Below, piece by piece: positions 1-7,023 of a stretch of 11,377 bases of DNA. The translations under genes and the position numbers were made by a program. The DNA is from Bacteroidaceae bacterium. GTDB taxonomy: Bacteria > Bacteroidota > Bacteroidia > Bacteroidales > Bacteroidaceae. The stretch is taken from positions 1 through 11,377 of the forward strand of contig CAAHEN010000234.1 of assembly GCA_900772575.1 (NCBI GenBank), given 5' to 3'. How positions within the stretch are numbered: the first letter of the stretch is position 1; the number at the start of each line of letters is the position of its first letter. The notes below the pieces were generated by a model, which was given only the letters and a program-made list of their open reading frames with translations, did no database searches and was not told the origin of the DNA.

Positions 1-30
1 ATCCTCGTGGGACAGCCCTTTCCTCTGCTG

Positions 31-61
31 CAAAGATACGGTTTCCGGGCGCCGAAAGCAA
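31..61 (-). promoter_or_regulatory. Bacteroidota-type promoter facing out of the window (leftward)
   Basis: Read on the minus strand, TTG (59-61) is followed after exactly 20 bases by TATCTTTG (31-38). This fits the known Bacteroidota housekeeping consensus of TTTG or TTG, 19-21 bases, then TAnnTTTG. Transcription would start near position 24 and leave the window, so the gene it drives is not visible. The -33 part lies inside the repeat that recurs inverted at the right end. Confidence 0.6.
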
Positions 62-194
62 GCAGTGTTAAACTCAAAATTTAGGCCGTCGTGGGATTCA
101 CTGACACTGGGGATGAACTTCCCGTGTGCCTGAAACCGTCACAAAATTCCCATGAGCGGTTTGCGTTTATCGGATGTGCAATGACGGTGTGCGG
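52..194 (-). repeat. Left arm of an end-to-end inverted repeat
   Basis: The reverse complement of this stretch aligns with 11234-11377. Positions 52-78 match 11351-11377 without a mismatch over 27 bases. The rest is imperfect but clearly related, with shared blocks such as TTTCAGGCACAC, ATCC.ATAAACGCA.ACCGCT and CGCACACC.TCAT. Just inside both arms there is a further shared motif, ATTGCTGTCCG (inverted here at about 204-214, direct at 11161-11171), but the spacing to the arm differs by roughly 50 bases. The perfect part overlaps the -33 region of the outward promoter. This could be a duplicated promoter region, remnants of two copies of a mobile element, or upstream regions of a multicopy operon. 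Confidence 0.75.
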
Positions 195-333
195 TGTTTT
201 TATCGGACAGCAATGAGTCCCAACCGCTCGCCAGGGCTTATAGCGAGGTTCTTCCATGGTTTTCCAGTGCCCCCCCGGTTTGGTGGGGATTGGCGGGGCG
301 AACAAGCCATGGTAATCCAGACGGAAAAACAGA

Positions 334-370
334 TACACCGAGGTCGGCGAATGACGCTGACCTCGGTGTA
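334..370 (-). terminator. Long perfect hairpin, possible leftward terminator
   Basis: TACACCGAGGTC (334-345) is the exact reverse complement of GACCTCGGTGTA (359-370). Inside it, one G-T pair and three G-C pairs extend the stem to 16 pairs around a five-base loop (350-354). On the minus strand the hairpin is followed after four bases by five Ts (325-329), which suits an intrinsic terminator for leftward transcripts. The nearest minus-strand gene ends almost 490 bases upstream, at 857, so what it would terminate is unclear. It could instead be a palindromic repeat unit or part of a structured RNA. Confidence 0.4.
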
Positions 371-532
371 CTAAAGTATAAAGGACAATCTGCAAGTCCA
401 AAAACGTCCGGTCGCTCTCGGCACCCGAACTCTCGCCTTATAGATGCTCGCGCGTCTTTTCAACGATCTTTTTCGGAGTCTTCCTGTTGGTTGATGGACG
501 GGGCAGAGACGACTCACGTCGAAACTTTCCCT

Positions 533-559
533 TTCCCCAGAAGGGGAATCCTTTTCTTT
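533..559 (+). terminator. Hairpin with T-rich tail on the plus strand
   Basis: TTCCCC (533-538) pairs with GGGGAA (543-548) around the tetraloop AGAA, and is followed by TCCTTTTCTTT. This has the form of a short rightward intrinsic terminator. No plus-strand gene or clear plus-strand promoter lies before it in the window, so it may belong to a small RNA or a lost gene, or be chance. Confidence 0.3.
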
Positions 560-770
560 GGACATTGCAATCATGTCATTGCCTGCGGTTGTGGACTCGC
601 CACTGCTGCTGACTGGTCGTGAACCGAGAGGCAGAGACGTTACCCTTATCTCTTTTACGCTTCAAATAAATGAAGCAACCTATTATCAACTAAAACCTTA
701 AACCCTAAATGCGAGAGCTGTTCCCCTCGATTCACGCTGCAAAATTACTCTGCGCCAGCCATTGGCTTTG

Positions 771-836
771 GCACAGACGTTGCACAGACTGTAAAAATAC
801 GATGCGTGCAACATTCGTGCTATTTATTGCAACATT
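771..836. repeat. Cluster of short direct and inverted repeats
   Basis: GCACAGAC occurs at 771-778 and 782-789, a period of 11. GTTGCAC (779-785) is inverted as GTGCAAC (806-812). TGCAACATT occurs at 807-815 and 828-836, a period of 21, or two helical turns. The spacing resembles an operator array, but no gene starts here: the thioesterase ends at 857 coming from the right. It could affect 3' end formation of that transcript or be left over from a lost regulatory region. Confidence 0.45.
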
Positions 837-856
837 TGCGATGGGTCGCGGCAGTC

Positions 857-1336
857 TTACGCCTCTTCCAGTTCACAGCCGCAGAAATGCATGTCACGGC
901 GGGCTTTCTCTGGAGGAAAAGTGAAATATATGCAGCGGGCTTCTGTGCACAGGTGTCCATTCGCATCAGTCAGTGTGGCACAGACTTCGACGATATTGCG
1001 GCGTTGGCTTTCGATGTGCGCACGCAGTTCGACGGTCCGGCCGTCAGTCTTGACCGGCCGTAGGTAGCGCGTCTCCATCTTCGATGTCACTCCGGCGGTC
1101 TGCAATTTGCGCATGACGGCCCACCCACAGATTTCATCAAGCAGGACACTCTGTATGCCGCCATGTAACGTGTTGAGCCAGCCTTGGTAAGCGGGGTCTG
1201 CGTCCCAATGGCTGACGATGTCGTCGCCCTCTTCCGCGAATGTCAGTTTCATGCCGATTGGATTGTCCGGTGCACAGCCGAAGCAGTTGTACCCGTCGAG
1301 ATGCACAAAAGGATTCTTGATTTTCTTCATGGCCAT
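857..1336 (-). CDS. PaaI-type hotdog-fold thioesterase
   Basis: A 159-residue protein of the hotdog-fold PaaI/YbgC-like group, which hydrolyses acyl-CoA or related thioesters in the cytoplasm; the substrate here is unknown. The N-terminal segment NCFGCAPDNPIGMKL (17-31), with its C-x2-C pair, matches a recurrent start of such proteins. The core is LHGGIQSVLLDE (57-68): the HGG turn and the acidic pair D67-E68 on the central helix are where family members bind and cleave the thioester. The ATG at 1334-1336 is used; a second ATG two codons later is an equally possible start. There is no Shine-Dalgarno sequence, as usual in Bacteroidota. It lies 168 bases after porW with no strong terminator or promoter between them, so transcription by readthrough is possible. 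Length is normal for the family and no key residue is missing. Confidence 0.85.
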   Translation of the reverse strand: MAMKKIKNPFVHLDGYNCFGCAPDNPIGMKLTFAEEGDDIVSHWDADPAYQGWLNTLHGGIQSVLLDEICGWAVMRKLQTAGVTSKMETRYLRPVKTDGRTVELRAHIESQRRNIVEVCATLTDANGHLCTEARCIYFTFPPEKARRDMHFCGCELEEA

Positions 1337-1504
1337 GGATTATTCTGAATGGGAACATAAGTAAGCATGCATGGAAGCCCGCCTGTAAAGGTAGCCATGA
1401 CTGGCGGTCGCACCCTGCCCTGCGTGTGGGCGCCATTTCGGCGGGCCATTATGCCGCGGCGTGTTGGGTGCGATAGTCTCTAGAAGTGGCTGGCCGGAGT
1501 GGCT

Positions 1505-4441
1505 TTATGAATCGGGCGTGTACCATTCGCCGCCATCGTCAGTGCCTTGGTTCTCTTTACCCTGCTTCTGTTTTTCCAATTCTTCAGGGGTGTACTCGTC
1601 CTCATAGTGCTGCTCGATAGGCATATCCTGCATGTCGAGTGGCAACTGTGGATTGAGTTTCACGGGGGCGAAGTTCTTTTCGTAGAAGCGGGCATAATCG
1701 TCGAAACTGTAGGTTGTGCCCAGCAGTTCGAGGTTGGCGGTGGAGATGAGTACCAGTCGCGCGTGTTTGAGGCGAGCTGCCATCTGGGGGGCGGCATAGA
1801 GCTGTTGCGCATACAGGTGGGCCTCGGCGAAGGAGTTGAATCCTGCGATGCGCAGCTGTGTGATCTCTGTGTCGCGCTGCTGGGTGATGTCGAAGTTTCG
1901 CACCATGAAACCGGTGAAGTTGAAGTGGGCCACGTCGTACAGGAGCTGGCCGTCGTTGAGAGAGTCGGTGGGATAGGCGATGATGACTGTGAACGGCACA
2001 TCGCGTTCTGCGGAGAGGGCCTTGACTTTTCCGGCGGCATCTACAGCGGCATTGGCTGCTGAGGTGCGGCGTGACCAGAGCGATCCAATGTCAAATGTGC
2101 CCGTGCCCAGCTGGCGACCGCTTTCCAGTCCTTTCACCATCATGCCTGCCATCTCGCTGACATCGCTCTCCGGGTACTTCTCAACCAAGGCGCGGAGCTC
2201 GTCGGCCAGTTCCTTGGCCGGCGCTGTGCCGAGGCGGCTCAGGGCATGTATGAAAATGAACTTCGGACGGTTGGCCCCATTGGGGAACTTGTTGGTGGAG
2301 AGGTCGAAGTTGCGGGCTACCGTCGCGTTGTCGCGCCGGCGGTAGGCATCGTAGGTGGCAGTATAGAGGGAGTCTTCAATCGCTTGCCCGTAGCGCGCAT
2401 TGCGCTCATAGTCAGGTGCGGTGATGAGGCGCGTCTCGTCGGCATCGGGGAAGCGCCGGGCCAGTTCTTGCCGATAGGTCTCCGCCTCAGCTGGACGTTG
2501 CCAGCGTGAGTAGAGCAAGAAGAGCTGATAGAGCACGTCGGCTGCTTTCTCAAAGTCGGGGTAAGTGTCTTTGAGTCGGTTGAGCGTCCGGGCGGCCAGT
2601 GGAAAATCCTCCAACTGGTCTTTCTCAATGATACCCGCGTTGTAGAGCCCGTCTTGGATGACAGCGTGCGCTGCGGCCTTGGCCTCTTCCGTAAATGGAA
2701 TCTGTTTCAGGTAGTAAGCCCGCTCATGTGGGTCGTCGGCAGCGGCGAGCACTGCGGTCGTGTCGGCACTGGCCGTATCGTTGGCGGCACTGGCGTTGCT
2801 GAGTGAGTCATCTGCCGCATAGTCGAAGCCTTCGTCCTCTTCACTGCCGACGCCCGCAAGTACGGTGCGGTTGGAGCGGCGCCAGTTGTCCTCGTTCTTG
2901 CGGGTGCCCCATTGTTTCTTGAAGTCCTGCTTGCCTTGGTTGACGAGTGTCGGGTTGTAGAAGTACCAAGCCTTGTTGCCACCGGCGTTGTTCTGCTGTT
3001 GCTGTGAAGGCCGGTTGGTCGCAGTGCCCCCGGTATTGCCTTCCTGGCGTCGTGCTTCGGCGATGGAGTCGGCCTTGGCGCGCCGCTCCTCCTCCTCACG
3101 TCGTCTCAGGTCAGCGATGACACGGTCAATGGCCGCATTCCGGTCTGTCTCCGACATGACGGACAATGTCAGCAAACTGTCTTGCAACTGCACGGCTGTG
3201 GTGTATGGCACCAAGGCATCTAGCACTTTTGAGCGGCGCATGACCAGTTCATAATCAGCGCGTTGCTTGTTGATGAGTCCCACCGCCTCTCCGTAGCAGC
3301 TTTGTGCCCGGTCATAGCGTCCTTGCGTCCAGTAGATCTCACCGAGCCGCAGCAGCAGGATGCCCTTTTCGATGCCGCCTCTGGTACTCTTGGCACGTCC
3401 CTGTTCATAGGCCGTGATGGCGGCCGCAGTGTCGCGCTGGTTCAGGCAGATGTTGCCCAGAGCGTAGTACACTTGGTCAAGATAGTCCTTGTTGTTGGCC
3501 GAGCGCACCATGCGCCGCAGACGGCCCATCATCTTCTTGGCCTTGCCGCTAGTTGCCATCACTTCGGTCTGGGCGATACGCGCGTTGAATGCCATCTCGT
3601 AGGGCGGGCTTTGGCGGAGACACTTGGCGTAGGCCTTGTAGGCGGCCTGCATGTTGCCATGTGCCTGCTCCACCTGACCGAGCAAGTAATAGAGTCGGGC
3701 GCGCTGCAGTTTGCGCTTCTCAGCGCGTGCGGCCCGGCGCAAATAGGGAGCGGCCTCATCCGTGCGCCCCTGCCGCAACAGCAGGTCGGCCATGGTGGCA
3801 TCACGTTCACGCCGCAATCGCGGTGGCAGCGTGTCGCGGCTCACTTTGTCCAGAGCATCTTCCGCATCGTAGAACCAGTCTTGCTGGGCGTAGCACCGTG
3901 CCAGCCACAGTCGGGCCTCGGCCACGACGTCGCGCTCTTCTGCATAGTGGCGGGTGATGTATGAGAAGGTGGAGGCCGCTTCAAGGAAGTCGCCCTTCTG
4001 GAACTGTGCCCGGCCCATGAGCAGCCAGGCGTTTTTCAAAAACGGATTGAACTCCTGTCGGCGCAGGTATGATTTCACTTTTGGCGAGCGGCGCTTGTTG
4101 CCGCTGATGATGGGGCGCTTCTTGATGGAATGGAGCTGGATGGCCTTTTCGCACTTGGTCACCGCCGTTTCGAAATTGCTCTTCCCGATGGTGAGCGAGG
4201 CCTCGTTGCCCACAGTGAAGAAAGAAAGGCGCTCGGTGAAATCGTCCTTGTTGCCGGTCTCCTTCTCCAGACATCCCGCCTTGTAGGCCTCATTGCCGTT
4301 GAAATAGACATTGTAGCGCGTGGTGAAGGCCTGCCAGAAGCGCGTGCCTGCCGTGTTCTTCTTGGTGGAACATGCCGAAAGCGCCGCCATAAGCATCATG
4401 GCGGCTAGCGGTATGTACATATATGGTCTCAGACGTTTCAC
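1505..4441 (-). CDS. porW: PorW/SprE-like type IX secretion lipoprotein with TPR repeats
   Basis: A 978-residue lipoprotein. It has a basic N-terminus (KRLR), a hydrophobic stretch, and lipobox LSAC with the lipidated cysteine at 24. The next segment, RFWQAFTTRYNVYFNGNEAY (34-53), and the AWYFYNP motif (491-497) are characteristic of the PorW/SprE family. This family is needed for type IX secretion (and gliding in Flavobacterium) and links periplasmic and outer-membrane parts of the machine. Residues about 135-400 are helical TPR-like repeats. A charged, probably coiled segment (about 440-470) leads into a Gln/Asn-rich linker (479-489) and an acidic Ser/Ala-rich stretch (530-570). More TPR-like helices (580-770) and a C-terminal globular part follow, ending in an acidic tail. 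The start is GTG at 4441: it supplies the positive charges of the signal peptide, while the next ATG (4420) would remove them. No other secretion gene is in the window, as is common for this scattered system. Assigned from motif memory; the exact family name could be checked by profile search. Confidence 0.85.
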   Translation of the reverse strand: MKRLRPYMYIPLAAMMLMAALSACSTKKNTAGTRFWQAFTTRYNVYFNGNEAYKAGCLEKETGNKDDFTERLSFFTVGNEASLTIGKSNFETAVTKCEKAIQLHSIKKRPIISGNKRRSPKVKSYLRRQEFNPFLKNAWLLMGRAQFQKGDFLEAASTFSYITRHYAEERDVVAEARLWLARCYAQQDWFYDAEDALDKVSRDTLPPRLRRERDATMADLLLRQGRTDEAAPYLRRAARAEKRKLQRARLYYLLGQVEQAHGNMQAAYKAYAKCLRQSPPYEMAFNARIAQTEVMATSGKAKKMMGRLRRMVRSANNKDYLDQVYYALGNICLNQRDTAAAITAYEQGRAKSTRGGIEKGILLLRLGEIYWTQGRYDRAQSCYGEAVGLINKQRADYELVMRRSKVLDALVPYTTAVQLQDSLLTLSVMSETDRNAAIDRVIADLRRREEEERRAKADSIAEARRQEGNTGGTATNRPSQQQQNNAGGNKAWYFYNPTLVNQGKQDFKKQWGTRKNEDNWRRSNRTVLAGVGSEEDEGFDYAADDSLSNASAANDTASADTTAVLAAADDPHERAYYLKQIPFTEEAKAAAHAVIQDGLYNAGIIEKDQLEDFPLAARTLNRLKDTYPDFEKAADVLYQLFLLYSRWQRPAEAETYRQELARRFPDADETRLITAPDYERNARYGQAIEDSLYTATYDAYRRRDNATVARNFDLSTNKFPNGANRPKFIFIHALSRLGTAPAKELADELRALVEKYPESDVSEMAGMMVKGLESGRQLGTGTFDIGSLWSRRTSAANAAVDAAGKVKALSAERDVPFTVIIAYPTDSLNDGQLLYDVAHFNFTGFMVRNFDITQQRDTEITQLRIAGFNSFAEAHLYAQQLYAAPQMAARLKHARLVLISTANLELLGTTYSFDDYARFYEKNFAPVKLNPQLPLDMQDMPIEQHYEDEYTPEELEKQKQGKENQGTDDGGEWYTPDS

Positions 4442-4484
4442 GTGCAGGCTTTCACTAGGCCACTGGGGGCCCGTTTCCGTTAAG

Positions 4485-4514
4485 AATAAAACGGCTGGTC
4501 AGCTGTTTTATTTT
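4485..4514 (-). terminator. Strong terminator after thrA, possibly bidirectional
   Basis: AATAAAACGGCTG (4485-4497) and CAGCTGTTTTATT (4500-4512) are complementary over 13 positions with one G-T pair. The A-rich and T-rich outer arms give a T tract after the hairpin on either strand. It lies about 10 bases past the thrA stop codon, the expected place for a thrA terminator. It leaves only about 43 bases before the porW GTG, in which I see no TAnnTTTG box. Confidence 0.75.
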
Positions 4515-4523
4515 CCGCTGGTC

Positions 4524-6950
4524 TCAGATGTTTGCCACCCGCATGATGTCGGCGAACACACCGGCGGCAGTCACGGCGGCACCGGCGCCATAGCCTTGTA
4601 TGAGCATGGGGTATTCTCGGTAACGCTCGGTCGTCAGCAGGATGATGTTGTTGGAACCTTCGAGGTTGTAGAGTGGGTGGTCGGCAGGGATTTCGCGCAG
4701 CCCGACACTCGCCTTGCCGTCGGCCCATTCGGCGACAAAGCGCCAGCGTTTGTGCACCGCTTCAAGGCGGCGGCGCTCTGCTTCGAAGGCCGTGTCGAGT
4801 TCTGACAGATGCTCCCAGAAGGCTTCGAGACTTCCGTCAAAGAGTGCTTGGGGAATGAAGAGATGTCGCTCCACATCGGCGGTCTCAAGGCGGTAGCCGC
4901 TCTCGCGGGCCAGAATTGTCAACTTGCGCACGACATCTTGCCCTGAGAGATCGATGCGTGGGTCGGGCTCACTGTAGCCCAACTCCTTGGCCAGCCGTAC
5001 GGCCACGCTCAGTGGCACCTCGGCCGACAGGGTGTTGAACACATAATTGAGCGTGCCGCTCAGCACGGCTTCGATACGCAGGATTCGGTCGCCAGAGCCC
5101 GTCAGGTCACCGATGGTATTGATGATGGGAAGGCCGGCCCCCACATTGGTCTCAAAGAGGAATTTCACGCCGCGCTCACGTGCCGTATGCTTCAGTCGGA
5201 GATAGTTGTCATAGGCAGACGATGCCGCAATTTTGTTGGCAGCGACGACCGACACATTGTGCTCGAGCAGGCGACCGTAGCTTGCGGCCACGTCGGCCGA
5301 GGCCGTGCAGTCCACAAAGACAGAGTTATAGGCGTTGATTTCCAGTATTTTGTTCACCATATGGCTCACTCCGCCGTTTTCGCCTTCGTCCATGGCTTGG
5401 CGGTAATGCGCAGGGTCGATGCCCTCGGCGTCGTAGGCTGCGTGTTGTGTGCCGCAGACACCGATGAGGTTGAGTTTCAAGCCGCGTTCGTGCATGAGTC
5501 GCTCGCGTTGTGCGGCAATCTGTTCGAGCAGGCTTCCTCCGACGGTACCGGTACCGCAAACGAAGAGGTTGAGTTCTTGGTAGTCTCCGACGAAGAAACT
5601 GTTGTGCAGTACGTTGAGTGTCTTGCGGAGCTGCGTGCGCTCGACGACGAAAGAGAGGCTCATCTCGATGGCGCTGAGGGCCACGGCGCAGATGCTGATG
5701 CCGTTACGCCCCAGGACACTGAAAAGCTGCCCTGCGATGCCCGGTGTGCGCTTCATGCGTTCGCCGACTGCGGCCACGGTGGCCAGTCCGTCCTGTAGTA
5801 TCGTCGGGTTCATGGCACCGTCGGCAATCTCCTTGCTGAACTCCGCATCGAGCAGGCGGCAGGCCCGCTTGGCGTCGGCCGGCGTCATGCAGAGCGACGT
5901 ACTGGTCTCTGACGAGGTCTGGGCCACCATGAACACCGAGATGTCACCGCTGGCGAGCGTTGTGAAAATGCGGCGGTTGATGCCGATGACACCCACCATC
6001 GAGAAACCGCTGACGGTCACCATGCTCATCTCGTTGACGGAGGAAATGCCGCGGACGGGGCGCGAACTGGTGTCTGCCTCGCGGCAGATGATGCTGCCAC
6101 GGGCTGTGGGGTTGAGCGTGTTCTTGACGAGAATGGGGATATTCTCGGCGCAAACGGGGAATATCGTGGGCGGATAGACCACCTTGGCGCCGAAGTTGCA
6201 AAGTTCGGAAGCCTCGTTGTAGGAGAGTTGCGGAATGGTATAGGCCGTCGGGACGATGCGTGGGTCTGCGGTCAGGAAACCGTCGACGTCGGTCCATATC
6301 TCAAGGACGTCGGCGCGTAAGGCGGCGGCGATAATCGATGCGGTGTAGTCTGATCCGCCGCGTCCCAGATTGGTCGTCACTCCCGTTGCGGCATCAGAGG
6401 CGATGAAGCCGCCGACGACTGTCACCGGGCAGCGTTCGGCAAACGTCTCGCGGATGAGGCGGTTGGTCTTGTCGAAGTCGACGATATGGCCGTTGCCGTG
6501 ATGGATAGTTTTGATGAAGGTACGCGAGTCGCAGTGACGTGCGCCGCTGATGAGCGCCGCTGCGATGAGGGAGGAGAGGCGCTCTCCGTAAGCCACGATG
6601 GCGTCGGCCGTTTTCGGCGTGAGGTCTTGTATCAAGTATACTCCATGGAGGATGCTCCGCAGTTCGGCGAGCAATTTGTCCAGACTGTCGGTGAGCGCAG
6701 CCCGTCGTGACGGATCGATGACCGCTTCGACCATGTTATGGTGGCGCTGGCAGAGGTTGTCGACGGTGCTTTCGTAACTGGAGTCGGAAGCCGCTGCTTG
6801 GCGGCCTGCACCGATGAGGCTGTCTGTGACGCCGCCCAGGGCGGAGACCACGACGATGACGGGCGTCTCTGTCTGCTCGACGATGTGCTTGACATTGGTG
6901 ATGCTCTCGGGCGTACCCACTGACGAGCCGCCGAATTTCAGGACTTTCAT
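4524..6950 (-). CDS. thrA: Bifunctional aspartate kinase / homoserine dehydrogenase
   Basis: An 808-residue fusion that catalyses the first and third steps of the aspartate pathway: phosphorylation of aspartate, and reduction of aspartate semialdehyde to homoserine for threonine and methionine. The kinase domain starts with KVLKFGGSSVG (2-12) and includes GRGGSDYTA (197-205) and the WTDVDGF.TADPR segment (219-231). Two ACT-type regulatory modules occupy about 301-375 and 384-453, so feedback control by an amino acid, usually threonine, is expected. The dehydrogenase begins at about 460 with the nucleotide-binding GTGTVGG (466-472), followed by AANKIA (570-575), TNVGAGLP (601-608) and GYSEPDPRIDLSGQDVVRK (658-676), the substrate-binding and catalytic region. 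The end, GYGAGAAVTAAGVFADI, is typical. Length and order match E. coli ThrA. It starts at ATG 6950, 73 bases after the hydrolase gene with no terminator or -7 box visible between them. The thrC and apgM genes I recall beside it in many Bacteroides are not downstream here. Confidence 0.97.
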   Translation of the reverse strand: MKVLKFGGSSVGTPESITNVKHIVEQTETPVIVVVSALGGVTDSLIGAGRQAAASDSSYESTVDNLCQRHHNMVEAVIDPSRRAALTDSLDKLLAELRSILHGVYLIQDLTPKTADAIVAYGERLSSLIAAALISGARHCDSRTFIKTIHHGNGHIVDFDKTNRLIRETFAERCPVTVVGGFIASDAATGVTTNLGRGGSDYTASIIAAALRADVLEIWTDVDGFLTADPRIVPTAYTIPQLSYNEASELCNFGAKVVYPPTIFPVCAENIPILVKNTLNPTARGSIICREADTSSRPVRGISSVNEMSMVTVSGFSMVGVIGINRRIFTTLASGDISVFMVAQTSSETSTSLCMTPADAKRACRLLDAEFSKEIADGAMNPTILQDGLATVAAVGERMKRTPGIAGQLFSVLGRNGISICAVALSAIEMSLSFVVERTQLRKTLNVLHNSFFVGDYQELNLFVCGTGTVGGSLLEQIAAQRERLMHERGLKLNLIGVCGTQHAAYDAEGIDPAHYRQAMDEGENGGVSHMVNKILEINAYNSVFVDCTASADVAASYGRLLEHNVSVVAANKIAASSAYDNYLRLKHTARERGVKFLFETNVGAGLPIINTIGDLTGSGDRILRIEAVLSGTLNYVFNTLSAEVPLSVAVRLAKELGYSEPDPRIDLSGQDVVRKLTILARESGYRLETADVERHLFIPQALFDGSLEAFWEHLSELDTAFEAERRRLEAVHKRWRFVAEWADGKASVGLREIPADHPLYNLEGSNNIILLTTERYREYPMLIQGYGAGAAVTAAGVFADIMRVANI

Positions 6951-7023
6951 GGCTGTGTGTTCTGGCGTTATGATGATGTTGTGTGCTGATGAGGCATGGA
7001 CTTGTGGCCCGCCTCCGGGACTC

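Larger units (their letters stand above)
1..856. other. Gene-free left flank
   Basis: I find no convincing gene here. The open frames on both strands have no recognisable domain, and their composition does not resemble the neighbouring genes. The stretch does hold an outward promoter (31-61), the left arm of the end-to-end inverted repeat (52-194), a long hairpin (334-370), a second hairpin followed by a pyrimidine-rich run (533-559), a small hairpin GCTTCA/TGAAGC (659-676), and a cluster of short repeats next to the thioesterase stop codon (771-836). I saw no tRNA or rRNA. It could be decayed mobile-element or gene remnants, or could contain an unrecognised small RNA. Confidence 0.6.

Noticed and set aside
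194..622. 142-codon open frame on the plus strand in the left flank
   Set aside because: It runs through both hairpins and part of the repeat arm, and the translation has no protein-like pattern or known domain.
740..747. TAATTTTG on the minus strand as a leftward promoter
   Set aside because: It fits the -7 consensus, but there is no -33 TTG at 19-21 bases and no gene downstream.
709..924. 71-codon plus-strand frame after an A/T-rich leader-like stretch
   Set aside because: It runs into the 3' end of the thioesterase gene on the other strand and has no domain. The hydrophobic stretch from the ATG at about 803 is not followed by a usable protein.
1386..1393. TACCTTTA on the minus strand as a thioesterase promoter
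   Set aside because: It differs from TAnnTTTG at the last base and has no TTG at the right distance, so it is too weak to call.
3263..3964. 233-codon open frame on the plus strand
   Set aside because: It is antisense within porW. The translation is rich in Val, Leu, His and Gly with no recognisable motif.
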